The translations under genes were made by a program, and so were the position numbers. A model generated the notes under the pieces. That model worked only from the letters and a program-made list of their open reading frames with translations. It had not been told where the DNA came from and searched no databases. From the NCBI RefSeq assembly GCF_020360975.1, contig NW_025408671.1:5704001-5768000 (forward strand): a DNA stretch of 64,000 nt, given 5' to 3'. Of the stretch, positions 44,371-57,700 are shown in pieces. Position 1 is the first letter of the stretch. Each line of letters starts with the position of its first letter. Origin of the DNA: Hirsutella rhossiliensis. Lineage: Eukaryota; Ascomycota; Sordariomycetes; Hypocreales; Ophiocordycipitaceae.

Positions 44371-47300
44371 CCGCCTTTTCCTCCCTAGCTCCTTTTTACC
44401 TCCTCCTTTTCTCGTTAGATTAGCGTCTTTAGGGCTCTAGTATAGAGATCCTTTTTTGCTTTACTAAGTTACGGCAGCTAAACCTCGATCGTATACCTTA
44501 GGCCTTTCTTAGGTATCTATAGTCGCTCTTCTTCCTCTTCTTAGCTTTAATCCTTCTAAGGTTCGTTAAGGAGTCGTTGCGACTATAGTACTATTTAATC
44601 TAAGGCTTCTCTACTTAGTAGGAGTAGTAAATTATCTACTTCGTCCGTTATTTCTTCCTTCCTCCTCTTATCGAGAGTAATCTTATCCTAGAGTAACTAG
44701 TCGTCCTTAATAGAGCACTACTAACCTTCCTTATCCTTTTTAAACTTCTTTAAATGCTCTCCTAGGATTATCTTATCGAGCACGATTCTATCTAGAGTCT
44801 TAATCCTATACGCCCTAGACTACTCTAAGCGTAATACTACTTAAAAGGGACCGTTCTACCTTATCTAATACTTAGCTTGCCTCCTTAGATTATTTAATCG
44901 TCTTACGTCGAATAGTAAGATAAGGTCTCTAGGTTATAGGCTTTCTTTCCTTATTATATACTTATTAGCTTTATCTATCCTCTCTATTAATCGATTTTAA
45001 TATTTTATTACTCTTTTCTTAGCTTCTTCTATATCTTTCTCTTTCTTTTCTAAAACTCGTACTTATACTTTAAATAATTCTTCTTTTATCTTTACTTTAT
45101 CTTAGTTAATTAGTCGCTAAGTTAAGTGTTCTACCTTAAGAGGTAGTACCGGTTCCTATCTATATAGTAGGTAGAAAGCTAATATTTTATAAGACTCTCT
45201 AACTACTATTTAGTCTATAAGGATTGCCTAGTTAAGGTATTTAATCTACTTACCCTTTTTCTTTGCTATTTTTATAAGCGCTATTATTAACCTTTAGTGC
45301 CCTTATTTTACTACCGCGTTCGCCTTTAGATTATATACCGAAGTTTAGATAACTTTAACGCCTATATCCTCTAGGATATACTTAAAGTCTTTCTTTATTT
45401 CGGGCCCTCTATCGATTATAGCATATAGTATTACGCTATACCTATAAATAATAAAGAGTATAAATTTAGTTATAGCTCCCGCGGTAATTTCTTTAACTAG
45501 GGTTACTTCTACCTATCTAGTAAGGTCGTCTCGTACTTTTATAAGGTACGAATACCTATAATTAGATAGTATATACTAGCTATTAAAGTAAATCTTACTT
45601 ATAGGGTAGCTAGGCGCGGTCGCGGTTATAACTTCCTAGGGTCTCTTAGTCGTAAAGTATTAGCATTCTTTATAGGAAGAGATTACGCCGTAAATATCGT
45701 TCTAAAGGCTAGCCTACTAATACCTATCTTTTACGAATATATATATAACTTATCGTCCTTTATGCCCTATTTACGCGTAGTACTTTGCGATAATCGTTTT
45801 CTATTCTTTTAGGTCGTCTATAACTAGTATAGGTCCCCTTTCTTCCTTCCTAGGGAGTCGCTAAAGCTTCTAATCTTTAATATAGAAACTTAGACTCTTT
45901 AGACGTAGCTTCTTATAGTCTTATTTAGAAAGGCCCTCCGGCCGTTTTAACGTTTAAAGGAAGTTCGTAATTATCCTCGATTCCTTTAAGTAGTCCCCTT
46001 ATAGCTTAGTCCCTTATACTACGTTTAAGTAAAAGTCTATAAATTCTTTAATATTGCCTTTTATTTCCCTATCTAATACGTTAGAAGGTCCTTTAGGCTT
46101 TCTTAAGAGTCTATCGGCCACGCTATTCTTCTTACCTTCGACGTATTATATAGTAAAGTTAAAGAGGAAAATATAGCTTATCTAGCGAGTTACTATAGCT
46201 CTAGGGACGTCTTTAAGGGCAACTTTTAGTTAATTAACTAAGACCTATACGTTAGTTTCTAGGATAAAATATACGCTATATAGGTATATTCTTAGTCTCC
46301 TAAGCGCACTTAATATAGCCCTATACTCCCTCTTTATCGTATCGTATTTAGTTTCTGCTAGTAACTACGTTCTACTTTTAAACCTTATAGGGCGCCTCTT
46401 TCTATTAACGATTTATATTAAGACTGCCCCCTAGCCGAGCAAACTAGCATTATATATTAGAATAATATCTCCTCTTCCTAGGCCGATATCGAGGGATACT
46501 AGAAAGACTAGATTAGTAATAGCTTCCTTAAAGGCAGCTATCGCTTTTACTTATTTATCTCCCTATTCCTAATAGACTTCTTTCTTTAGTAGGTCTATAA
46601 GGGGTTTTACTAAGACAGCGAACTATCTAATCTAGATTCGATAGTATCCTACGATACTAAGGAAAGCTCTAATATATATTATATTAAGGCATCTTATCTA
46701 TTCCTTAATTTTAATAACTTTAGCTTCTATAAGGCACCTTTTATTTATTCTATAGATATAACTGATAACTTTAGTCGCTTACTAGTAGAATTTCGATTTA
46801 GCCCTTATAATCGTATAACTAAAGAGTTCGACGTTAACTAGGACTTTATCGAGGTTAATAAGGTATTCGAAGATAAATCTCCTTACTCTTAGCGCTACCT
46901 CTTTATTATTATACGTCGTATCGGGCCCCTTAATACCTATATTATCGAGGAAATTCCTATAGATATTCGGTATAAGGTCTTATAGGATTCTTTATATTAT
47001 CCTTATAAATTAGCCGACTAAGTTCGTAGCCCCTTAAGGGAGTATATATATACGTAAGAGGCTAATAGGTATCGCGAATATCGTTAAGTTACGGCTTTTA
47101 ATATTAAGAGGGATCTAATTATAGCCTAAAAAAAGGTCTAGGAGGGAAAGGATCTTATATATCGAGAAGTAGTCGCTAAACTTATCTATATTCGGCGGTA
47201 GGTTTATATCTCTTATTATAATAGCATTTATACGTATAGCGGAATTAATTAGGCGTAGTCCTCTATCTTTCTTTACTACTAGGAAAAAGGGGTTCTTATA

Positions 47301-50300
47301 GGGCCTATGCCCTTTTTTAAGGACTCCTATTTCTAGTCTAATTTTAAGGATATCGATAACTTTCTACTCTATTACTTTTAGGATTAGGATTAAGGCTACT
47401 TACTATACCTTATATTCTATTATCTTAATAACCTATAGTAGGGCTATAGCTAGGTCGACTCTACCTCTTTCTATAAAGTCCTAGGATAACGCTACTTCCC
47501 TATTAAATAGAATACTATTAAAGATCCGGATTTCTACCTTTATAAGAAAGCCCTTAAATTATTTATAGATTGCTTTAAGTCTTTCTTACGTTAGCCGCTT
47601 TCCTTTCTATATACTTAAGAATTTTCTTATTAAGTGTTCTAGGTAGGGTCTAGGCTATATCTTATCTTTAACGGTGTTTTATTTAGTCTTCTTTTAGTTA
47701 GGGTCCCTTTTTAGCGTCGAGCCGTTTAATAGAGCATCGTTAATAAGGTTAATCTTATTTACTTTTCTTTTAAAGAGAGTATTAACTCTTAGATTATATA
47801 ATCTAATAGGTTGTTTCCTCCCTATCTTAACTTTAACTTTCTAGATCTTTCGGAACTTCTTTCTAGCTTTAATAATGTTTTTCTTAAATTCTCTTATAGC
47901 CTCTATAACTATAACTTTAATAATCTCTTCTACTATCTTAGATCCGATAGCTAGAATCGCCTTATCTCCTTTATCTATAATTAATTACTATCATACTAGT
48001 ACTATTAAGGGCTCGTTTACGCTAGCGTAGGCTAGGTTAGGGACTTAGTTAGCACCCCCTTTATAACTAAGGATCTTGCCTCCCGGTAAGAGAATCTCGG
48101 CCGTCTAGGTGTCCGTAAGGGTTTCTCTCTATAATTATTAGGTAGCTCCTAGGTTATCTTCTTTAACTTCTATTACTAAAGCCTAAAATAAATTTCTTAG
48201 GAGCTAGGTAGCTATTTCCTATATAGCCTCCTTAAGCTTTAGTCTTTTATATACGTCTTTATTAACTATTAAGGTCGTAGCCTAAAAGGATTTTACTATA
48301 TCGACCTTATCCGGAAGCTCCTATCTAATAGCTCCTACCGCTAGCGTAACTACCTAGATAGTACCGATCTAACATTTAACCTATATATCCCCGTTCCTTA
48401 GGGAATAATTAAATAATATACGCGCGGCTCTAATAAATAGCATGCCTAGGATAAAGGGGACTAAGACTCCGTCTAGCGTAATATAAAGACGGATTAGTAT
48501 CTAGGCCGTTCCTAGATAGAGATTAGTCTCTACCTCCCTAACTATATCTATAAGGGACCTAGTATACGCCGTTATTAATGCTCTTATCGGTAGGATTTTA
48601 AGCCTATATACGTTTATATATCTTTTAGTAATAAGGTTTCCTTTAGACCTAGTATCGATTAAGGCGCTTAGAACTTTAGCTTTCTAGCTACCGAGCTATA
48701 CTTAAATATAGGGTAGGTCTTATATATACTTAAGCGAGCGGAAAGGTATAAGGACCGTATTTATACGTATTATAGGAATCGCTATAAGGTCCTCTAGAGT
48801 TATCTCTTAGTATCTTATCGAGAGTGCTACTTCCTATATAATAAATTCGTCTTTCTCCGGTCTTATTACCTCTAGAGTTTATTAATTAAATAGTCCTTAA
48901 GCTAGTTACGTTGCGCTAATCGTATTAGTTATAAACCTAACTTCCTTTAGTGCTTATTAGACTTTAAGGCACTTATAATCCGATTCTTTATAAGTAGGGT
49001 AAGTAAGCTTAATTAGTTTAACCTAGTATTCTTTGTCTTATTCTTCGACTTATACTAAAGCTACCGCGAGTTTTCCTTATAAATATTTAAGGAGGAGTAA
49101 ACTACTCTCTATATTATTTTCGGCTACTTTTATAACTATTATCGTAGCTCTATAGGGTCTTATATTACTCTCTACTTTTTCTAGGGTCTAGAATTTAGTG
49201 TTTTCTATACCTTAGGCTATGTCTACGCATCTCGTACTAAGTCTCTCGCTTAGTTAAGGAATAAAGTCGATTAGGTAATTTAAAGGGATCGGGATTCTTT
49301 TATATATAATTTCTCTAACGATTTTATCCGTAAGTCTATCGAACTTCTTATCTAGATCTACTCTATATCTATAGTATATAGGGATAATCTTTAGGCTAGT
49401 TTTTACTATTCTCGTTATCTCGATTTCCTCTACGTCCTCTTTAACTCTTTATCTTTTCCCCTTATAGGCATTAATCCCTATCGTAGTTATATAGATTATC
49501 TAATTATATATATCGCTTTATTATATATTATCCGTAATTATAATAACCGATGTCCTTCTTACTTCTTTTCTTATATCGCTTACTTTTAGATTCCTTAGCT
49601 TCTACTTATACGGGCTTCTATATCTCTAGAACTAGTCTAAGAAACCGGATTCTCTTTTACTAGTAGCCTAATTTAGGTAAGATAGTATAACTATAGCTTT
49701 AACCTATTTTATAAGTAGTAATATAAAGGAGTCTAGCTATATATCTACTTAGTATACGATAAGCCTTTAAATATATATACCTATTTAAGAAAACCTATTA
49801 GTAAGCACTAAGGGAATTACGCTTTTATTATCTTTTCTTCTAAGGTAAAGAGTCCCGTTTACTACTTTATATATTATAAATCCGATCTCGTAGTCCTAAG
49901 AGTATACCTCGCACTTATTAGGGTAATATCCTTCTTTACCGTAATAGAAGTATCTCCTAGGCCGGTTAAAAGCATTAACTTAAAGCTACGTATATTAATT
50001 AGATAGGTAGTAAAATCCGATAGTATTTACGCTACCTCCTCGTCTATAACTTAAAGAGTAGCCTCTACTACTAATACGTCTCTATTCCCTATTAAGCTAG
50101 TTAAATATCTACTCTTATTAGCGAGTAAGGTTAATCTTTATATCTTTAAAGGCTTTTATTAGGTCTAAGATCTCCTTTACGGGCTATCTAGGTTTCTTAT
50201 CTATTTTCTTTAGCTCTTTAGGAAGTTTTTCTTCGCCCTCGTTAGATTTAGCTTCCTCTATTACTTTATTAATTTCCCCGAAGAGCTAGTCTTTCTTTAG

Positions 50301-51632
50301 GTTCTTAAGCTTTTAATTATAGACTTTAGATACTATATCTCGTCGCTTAACGTCCTAGTAAGGTACTAAATAATTATTAATTATATAGATAAGGCTTTTA
50401 TATAAGAGTTTCGAGATAACTTTAGATATCTTCTTATTTCTCTCTATAACGTTAATAATAAGCTCCTTCGGTATTATACGGTAGATAAAGTATAACTAGA
50501 CTATAGATTCTTCCTAGCCGTCGGGTTATACCTTACGCTATAAGTATAAGTAGAGACTAAGCTATTCCGTGACTTCTATAATAGTCTTAGGCTTTTTAGT
50601 ATTATAATAGTCTAAGCGGTCGTTAGTAGTTTCTAGTTATTTAATATTATATATATAGTAGTATTAGAGGAGTCTCTTCTTTGCTTTTTCCTAGGTAAGT
50701 CCGTCCGTAAGAATTTTAATAGTAGGGGCTTATATAGAGGAGATATAGACTTTAAGCTAGTCTATTTTATCCTTATCGTAGATACGGTTAACGCGTATCT
50801 CCTATTCGAACTTCTTAAGGAATTTAGTTACGTTTTTACCGTTAAATTTTCTAATAGGTAGGAGTCGTAGTTAGTAGAGTCTTCCTACGAGGTTATCTTA
50901 GCTTCTAGTAAGTATATCCCTAAGTTTATTAGCAATCTTATTAATATCTACCTTAATTTTCTTTATATCGCTAGTAATAGGATTAGATAATCCTTCTTAA
51001 CGGCTAGTATTTCTAGATATAGTATGCCCGTAGATTACGAGGTTACGAAATTTAAAGTTAGAGTTTTTAGAGTTAGAGGATATCTTATTATAACTATCTT
51101 ATTACTTACTTTCTTATCTATTAGCAGGAGGTAAACGTTCTCTATAAGCTACCGCGTAGAGGAGAGCTAAGGTTAAGGTTATTAGGGTATCCCTCGTTAG
51201 TACCTATATTAGTATTATTAGTACGTATATAAGTAAGAGGTCTTAGTAGGGTTCTAGAACGGTCTAGATTACGCTATCGTCGTTATTTATATCTTTTAAA
51301 GTATTATATAAGGATCGTGGTTTCTTAACTAAGTCGCTAGTATTAGGGGTCGTAGGGCTAATAATAGGAGCTCGGGGTTTTTTAGTATTAGCTTATTACT
51401 TTTCCTTTACTACTAGCGAAGGTATTATCTAATTATTTATTTCCCGGTAAGTCTATCGCCTTATTAGGTCCCTAACTCTAGCTATTAAGGTAGTTGCTAC
51501 TTTAATTGTTAAATCCCTAGATTTTATTTTTTCTAAATAGTACCGTCGTCCTCTAGGTGTTCTCGGCTTTATAAAGCTACTTATCGCCGTGTAAATAGAA
51601 CGGAATAACGAGTTTACGCCCTAGAGACTAGT
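44370..51632 (-). pseudogene. Gypsy D gag-pol, RIP-inactivated
   Basis: Minus strand. Gag (about 51600-49900) ends with a zinc knuckle whose first two Cys and the His read Tyr (YFYYGKEGYYPNKC). Protease (about 48680) reads LIDTRSKGNLIS for LIDTG. RT has the catalytic box FLDNIGIKG (about 46950-46925) in place of FLDDIGVKG, a variant of YxDD found in some fungal gypsy elements. RNase H (about 46450) is followed by an integrase with an HHCC remnant starting IGHKGRQ (about 45770) and a core with IDGGPEI- and NAVVK.GH-like blocks (about 45420 and 45330), where the catalytic Glu appears as Lys. The GPF/Y-like module (NGPF, about 44855) leads to an acidic tail ending near 44370. Gly-to-Arg, Asp-to-Asn, Glu-to-Lys and Cys-to-Tyr are all G-to-A changes. 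Confidence 0.85.
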
Positions 51633-51999
51633 TTTAACGGGGATAAGGGTATATACCTAAAGCACGCGTAGTACGTAGTAAAGGATTAGTAAAGCAATTA
51701 ACTACGCAATTATCTAATTACTTAGTCTATATATAGCTCTATAGGCTTTAGGTTATAAATACGAGTCTTAGAGATTTCTTTACTCTATGCCTCTTTGTTT
51801 CTACTAGAGTCGCGTAACTAGCGGCATCTACTTTAAAGGGGAAAAACAAAAATTTAAATTAACTATAATTAAGGATAATACCTAATTAAATAATCGAGGT
51901 CTTTATAACGCCTTTAAGTATACTTAGAAGAAGGGGGTGCTAGGGGTCTTATCCCTCTAACGGGCTAATATCTATAGGGGTATAATCTTACCCGTTAAA
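51633..51999 (-). repeat. 5' LTR of gypsy D
   Basis: 367 bp, TTTAACGGGGATAAGGG...CTTACCCGTTAAA on the plus strand, with perfect 9-bp inverted ends. Confidence 0.93.
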
Positions 52000-54089
52000 G
52001 TATAAGGTCTAATATAGTTATTAAAGAAAACTAACCTCTCCTTTATTTCGATTAATTTTCTAACTTCTATCTAACGCTTATAAAAGATAGTTCTTATAGA
52101 GCGTTTATAGTAGGCCGGCTTTTTAAGCTATAGCTATTAGTAAGGAAGGTATATAAAAGAGACCTCCTAGACCTACTAGTAAACTAAAAGCAGCTAGAAA
52201 AACACCCCTTTAGAGACTACTTTTTCTAGGCCTAGAAAGACTACCTAGCTTTATATAAAGAGATAGGGTCTTTCGAAGAGGTCTATAAAGGAAAGGTAAG
52301 AGGAAAATAAGTCCTTATCTATAAGTAGGTCTTTATCTATAAGACTAGTAAATATAGCTTCCTTTAAAAGTATAAAGCCCGGCTAGTTATCTATAGGAAT
52401 TAATAGGAAAAAGGGAATCTACCTACTAAGGCAACTACCTTAGTAAGGATATCTTTTTAGACCCTTATAGCTATAGTAGTAGAATTTAACCTCGAACTTA
52501 ATTAAATAAATATAGTTAACGCCTTTATTAACTACCTACTTAAGGAAAAAGAAGTTATTTATATACGCCTTCTACTAGGCTTTTAATAGCTAGGAAAAGT
52601 TCTATAGCTTAGGAAAGCTTTATATAGACTATAGAGATTACCCTTTCTTTAGTAATAGTATTTAACTAGTTCCCTTAAAGCCCTAGGCTTTAAGAAAGTC
52701 TCTTAGGAACTATATATAATATAAAAGGGTAAAATTATAGTCTTCTTTTATATCGACGATATTATTTAGGCCTGCCTAAAAGAGGAAGAAGCTATTATAA
52801 GGGAGGCTATATAAGGCCTATAATAAAGGTATAAGATAACTAAGCTAATAGAGCTAAAGTAGTTCTTAAGGATATAAATCCTTTAAAATAGATCCTAATA
52901 GACTATCTAGCTTACCTAAGACGCCTATATTAATAAGGTCGCTTATAAATTCCTTTTTAATTCCCTCGATAAGAAGCTTCCCTTTATACCTATATTAAAT
53001 AAAGAGCTTTTACTTAATCTATCCTTTTAAGCTAAGGAGTAAGAGAAATACTAATATTAATAAAAGGTAGGCTCCCTGCTTTTTTTAGCTATTTCTACTA
53101 GACCGGATATCTCTTTTATAGTCTCTTAGCTAGCTAAGTATAACTAAAATCCTAGCCCTAGGTATTAAGAAGTAATAAATAGAGCTATCCTTTATCTTTA
53201 TTTAACGAGATTATATAGTCTACGCCTAGGAGGGTAGGAAAGGAAGAAATTAGCTACCGAAATCTTTCTTTATTTAAGCGATCTATCCTTTATAAATAAT
53301 TCCTTAAATAGAAAGAGCTTATAAGGGTATATTATATCCCTTTTTAAAGGAACTATTACTTAGAGAGCTTTAAAGTAAGCTACTATTATAACTTCTAGTA
53401 CGGAGGTAGAGCTACTAGCTCTTTTAAAAGCGTAAAAGGAAGCGATTTTCCTTAGCTAGCTACTTATTTCTTTATAACTATAAATTCCGTCCCCGTTAGC
53501 TATAGAATATAATAATATATAGACTATATAGATTCTTATAAAGAAAAATAGTAAGCTATTAACCTAGCTATAGTATATTAATATCTATTAGTATTAGTTA
53601 CGCTAAGAGGTCTAAAATAGACTTATTTCTATCTATTAGGTTTTAACGGTATCGATAAAAGCTAACGGTCTTATAAAGCCCTTACCGAAGTAGAAGCTAG
53701 CTATCCTTTTATAGTAAATTAAGCTAGAAGACGTTTAAGAGAAGCTATCCTTAGAGGCCCGCTTTAAGAGTCTATAAGAGGAGCTAATAGCCCGTACGAG
53801 AAGGTAACGTCTATAGCTAAAGAAGAAGGAAGAGGTTTTACCTTTAAAGGGCCCCCTATTTTAATTAGGTTTCTCCCTTTAAAGAAGGCCCCCTTTCTTA
53901 TAGGACTTTCCCTTCTTTAGGCCCTTATTCCTTAAGTAGGTCTAAAAGAGCCTAGGGACCTAAAAGGGCCCCTACTTTCCTTAAGTAAAGAGAGAAGTAT
54001 AGAGCTAAGAACCTCCTTTATACGCTTACTAGCCTAAAGCTATATTAGCTATGCCCTTACTATAAGGGCAGGCTATAGCTAAGGGGGTA

Positions 54090-54575
54090 TATTATAAAGC
54101 GTAGCTTAATTTTAGAGTTCTTAAAGATATCCCTTAGTAAGAAAGACTAAGGAAGCTAAAAATACTTAGTATAGAAGAAGGAAGAAGGAGCTAAAAAGAG
54201 GTTAAGAAAGGAGGGTAGGGGTATAAAGGGAAGTAAAAGTAGCGATAGCTTCTTATAAAGGTAGCGATAGATAAGATAGATATACTAGTAACGGCTAGAA
54301 AAGAGGGGAAAAACTAGTAAAAAGCTTAGTAGTTAAAAGGATATTAATAGCTTCTTTAAGTAGGATCTTCTTTATTAATTAAGATACTAAATAGGTATAA
54401 AGAGGGGCGTTAGATAAAGGAAAGAAGGATAATTAAGGTAATATAATAATTACTCCCTTACCTTTATTACTACCCTTATAAGAATTAAATATCTCTGCCC
54501 TACCTATTTAACCTATTACTTTTAATTTTACCTTTATATATTTTATATATACTTCTTATATCTCTCTTCGCGAGA
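54090..54575 (+). repeat. 3' LTR of copia A4
   Basis: 486 bp, TATTATAAAGCG...CTTCGCGAGA, followed by TSD AATAT. Confidence 0.93.
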
Positions 54576-55029
54576 AATATACTAGCTATATTTTAAAGCT
54601 ATATTTATTAAGCGCTTAAAGGGCTTATATATATAATCTATATAGTCTACCTTAATAATATCCTTATATACTTTAAGATAAAAGAAAAATATACTAAATA
54701 CTTAGGATAAGTAATAAAAAAGCTAAGGGCTATAAAGCTTTATATAAAACTATTAAAGTATATCTTTTATTAATAGTTAGTTAAGGTCCTTATATTTATT
54801 TTATCTATTAATAGGGTATTAATAGACCCTTAATAGGTAGAGGTAATAGCTTAATAGCCTAAACCTATAACCTACTATAATATTTAGGTTTTCCTTAGGT
54901 TCTATAATTTTTACTAATAATTTATATATAGGTACTTTAGAGTTATAGCGCCTTTAACTATATTACTAAAAGGGAGTAAGAATAAGAAGAAGCTAAGGAG
55001 TATAGAGCTAAACCTTATTAAAAGGGTAG
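54576..55029 (+). pseudogene. Gypsy F RT, second half
   Basis: The frame continues from 30110: INKALKGLIYIIYLNNILIY (about 54612-54672) holds the catalytic box YLDD as YLNN. It is followed by the RT connection region with FILSINRVLID-like residues (about 54795-54830). It is cut at 55030 by a D-type solo LTR. Confidence 0.85.
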
Positions 55030-55405
55030 TTTAATAAGGACGAGAGTATATATATAAAGCACGCATAGTACGTAGCTAAGGATTAGTAGAGCAATTAACT
55101 ATATAATTATCTAATTATAGGTCTTATATATAGCTCTAAGGGCCTTAGGTTATAAATATAAGTCTTAGAGATTTCTTTACTCTATACCTCTTTATCTCTA
55201 CTAAAGTCGCGTAACTAGCGGCCTCTACTTTAAAAGGGAAAAATAAAAATTTAAATTAACTATAATTAATAAAGATGCCCGATTAGATAATTTAGGTCTT
55301 TATAAAGCATTTAAGTATACTTAGAAGTAAGTTAGAAGGGGAGTGCTAGGGGTCTTATCCCTTTAACGGGCTAATATCTATAGGGGTGCGATCTTACCCG
55401 TTAAA
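55030..55405 (-). repeat. Solo LTR of gypsy D family
   Basis: 376 bp, TTTAATAAGG...CTTACCCGTTAAA, the same orientation as D. TSD GTAG at 55026-55029 and 55406-55409. Inserted in the RT/RNase H region of gypsy F. Confidence 0.94.
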
Positions 55406-57700
55406 GTAGCGTTTTAGGCTCTTAAGGATACTTTTTAAGGAGCCTTACTCCTTTAATATTATAATCTAGAAAGACGTATTTATATTAAAATAAATATATT
55501 ATAATTCGTAATAGTAAGGATTATTTCTTAACCTAATAATAAAGGGCGTTACTATCTAATTATATTTTAGTTAAGGAAGTTTACTAGAGCTAAACTTAAT
55601 TATAGTATTTTAAACTAAGAACTATTTACTATTATTAACTTATTTAAATATTAGCGATATTATATTAAAGGGGTAGTATATAAAGTAAAGGTATTATCGG
55701 ACTACTATAACCGTTAAACGTTTATATACTAGACCTCCTTAAATAGGAGGTAAGTAAGATAGTATATATATTTAATACTATTTAAATTTATAATTAAGTA
55801 TTATATATATAAATTAAACTTAGTAAACGCGCTATTAAGAATACTTAGATATAAGGGCGAGAAGCCCTTATTTATAGAACTATTACTAGAGCTATAAGTA
55901 AAGCTAGCTACTATTAATACTATATCTATATAAAGAAATAATAAGGCGTTTTTATAAGTAAAGAGATACTTAACCTTAAGTTAATATAAGTATAGTAAAG
56001 TGCCTTTATATAAGGAAAATATATAAGCTTATTTATAGCGAAATTATAATATTTTTAGCGTAAGACCTAAATAATTAGCCGATTAAGCTAAAGAGAGAGC
56101 TAGTTATAAATAGTTACTCTTAAGGAAGACCGCTAAAGAAGCGGCCTACTATATAAAGGTTTATATAGTAAAAGTTCTAAAACCGCTATTAAAGTTACTA
56201 AAACGTACTTAGTCTATTAATATAGTAATTAGTAAGCTAAAGGAGACTAAAGACTTCTTAAAAGGGAAAGGTTTTTAGTTAATACGCTTAAATAAACTAC
56301 TATTATAGAAGGGTTATATCGTAGTACCTTTAAAGGTAGCCTTATAGTAAGAGCTAATATAGCTCCTTTATAACGATCTATTAAGAAGATACTTTAGCTC
56401 TTAATATACTAGCGAACTACTAGTAAGGAACTTTTATTAAGATAAAATAACGAAAAATATAAATAAATATATTTAGTTATACTTAGTATATTAAGGTATA
56501 GTATTTAAGAGGCATTGCCCTTATAATACTATATAATTATTACTATATCTTATATAACTATAGGAAGAATTATTAATAGACTTTACTATAGGTTTACCTA
56601 AAGTATAGTATAATAAATAAGATATTAATACGATCTTAGTAATCGTAGACTAATATACTAAGTATTACCTCTTCTTTCTTATCTTTAAGATAATAATAGC
56701 TTTAGAGCTAATAGAATTATTTTATTACTAAGTTAAATTAATATATAAACCTTTAAAAGGTATTATCTTAAATAAAAAGTCCTTATTTATAAGTAAGTTT
56801 TAGTTAGATCTTTATTTTATCTTATAAGTAAAATATAGGCTATTAATAGTATTTTACTTATAAACTAATAAGTAAATAGAACGAATAAACTAAGCTATAT
56901 AGTATTACTTAAGATACTTTACTAACTTAAAATAAACTAACTAAGCGTTACTTCTATATATTACTTAATTTATATATAATAATATAAAGAACGTAATAAC
57001 TAGGGTATTACTTAATAAAGCGTTAATAAGTTACTAACTAAACTTTTATATTAATATTAAGGATAATATTATTTAAAGGGGGGTACCTAAAGTAAGAGTA
57101 AGAGTTACTAAGCTATAAGAGCTATAAAAAAGGCTTAAGGAATACTAGGGAAAGGCTATTAAATCGTAAGCGAAATACTATAATTTAAGGCACTAACCGC
57201 TTATATTAAAAGTAAGAGACCTTATAGTATTATCGATAAAGAACTTATACTTTAAAGATAAAAAAAGAAAATTCTTACCTATATATATTAGACCGTTTTA
57301 AGTCCTATAAGCTATAAGAAAGTAAGTATATTATCTTATACTTCTTAAGAAGTACTTATATCTTTATAACGTTTTCTATATTAGTCTCTTAGAGCTATAA
57401 AAAGAGCGTAAAGGCACTTATAAAGATAGCGAAACCCTATTAATACTAGACTTAAAGGATAATAAAGGTAAATAGAAAGTCTAAGAGATTAAAGACTAAA
57501 AGAGATTTAAGAGTAATACCCTTTTCCTTATTAAATAAAAAGGATAGCTAGCTAAGTATAATAAATAGGTTAATACTAAAGATATAGTAAATAGCTAAAG
57601 CTTTATTAAAGAATATACTACTTACTTAACTAAGAGAAAGAGGTATAAGACTAAGTAAGGTAAGAAACCTATTAATATAAAAAGGCGCTATTAAATTAGT
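55406..57700 (+). pseudogene. Gypsy F RNase H, integrase and chromodomain
   Basis: After the solo LTR the frame reads RNase H (about 55450-55850), an integrase zinc region, and the integrase core (about 56570-56880) with DFTIGLP, ILVIVDQYTKYY, a second catalytic Asp changed to Asn (LNKKSLFIS) and a Glu in KQIERINQAI. A basic C-terminal domain has RPFQVLQ. A chromodomain remnant (about 57513-57640) reads FLIKQKGQLAKYNKQVN, the family pattern being YLVKWKGY...W. A chromodomain at the integrase end marks chromoviruses and would target insertion to heterochromatin. Stops are frequent. Confidence 0.83.

Larger units (their letters stand above)
34282..51999 (-). mobile_element. Ty3/gypsy element D with extra 3' genes
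   Basis: LTRs at 51633-51999 (5') and 34282-34655 (3') and a matching 4-bp TSD GTAT (34278-34281 and 52000-52003) define one insertion into copia A4. LTR ends are TTTAACGGG and CCCGTTAAA. The polypurine tract AGGGAGGAG abuts the 3' LTR (34656-34664, minus strand), which confirms orientation. After subtracting copia E and its TSD the element is about 12.56 kb, well above the usual 5-8 kb. gag-pol takes about 7.2 kb; the rest (34656-44370 less E) holds two divergent frames unrelated to gag-pol. RIPed throughout, but less than D2. Confidence 0.9.
30600..53870 (+). pseudogene. Copia A4 gag-pol, RIP-destroyed and split
   Basis: Three collinear blocks match the A1 polyprotein: 30600-32883 (gag, protease, start of integrase), 33296-34281 (integrase end and linker) and 52004-53870 (RT, RNase H). 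Ala/Pro codons in the gag linker (about 31450-31650) keep some GC. The RT box reads FYIDDI (about 52745-52765). Stops are about every 10-15 codons. Confidence 0.85.
30111..54575 (+). mobile_element. Copia A4 with nested gypsy D and a solo LTR
   Basis: LTRs of exactly 486 bp at 30111-30596 and 54090-54575 and perfect TSD AATAT show one insertion, into the RT gene of gypsy F. Removing gypsy D (34282-51999 plus TSD) and the solo LTR (32884-33295 plus TSD) leaves about 6327 bp collinear with A1. All changes against A1 are of RIP type and far more numerous: the LTR start TGTCGCGAAGCG reads TATTATAAAACG. Confidence 0.95.

Noticed and set aside
34282..51999. Possibility that the cargo region is part of a Starship-type giant element
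   Set aside because: No tyrosine-recombinase-like captain gene seen; boundaries are LTRs with a matching TSD.
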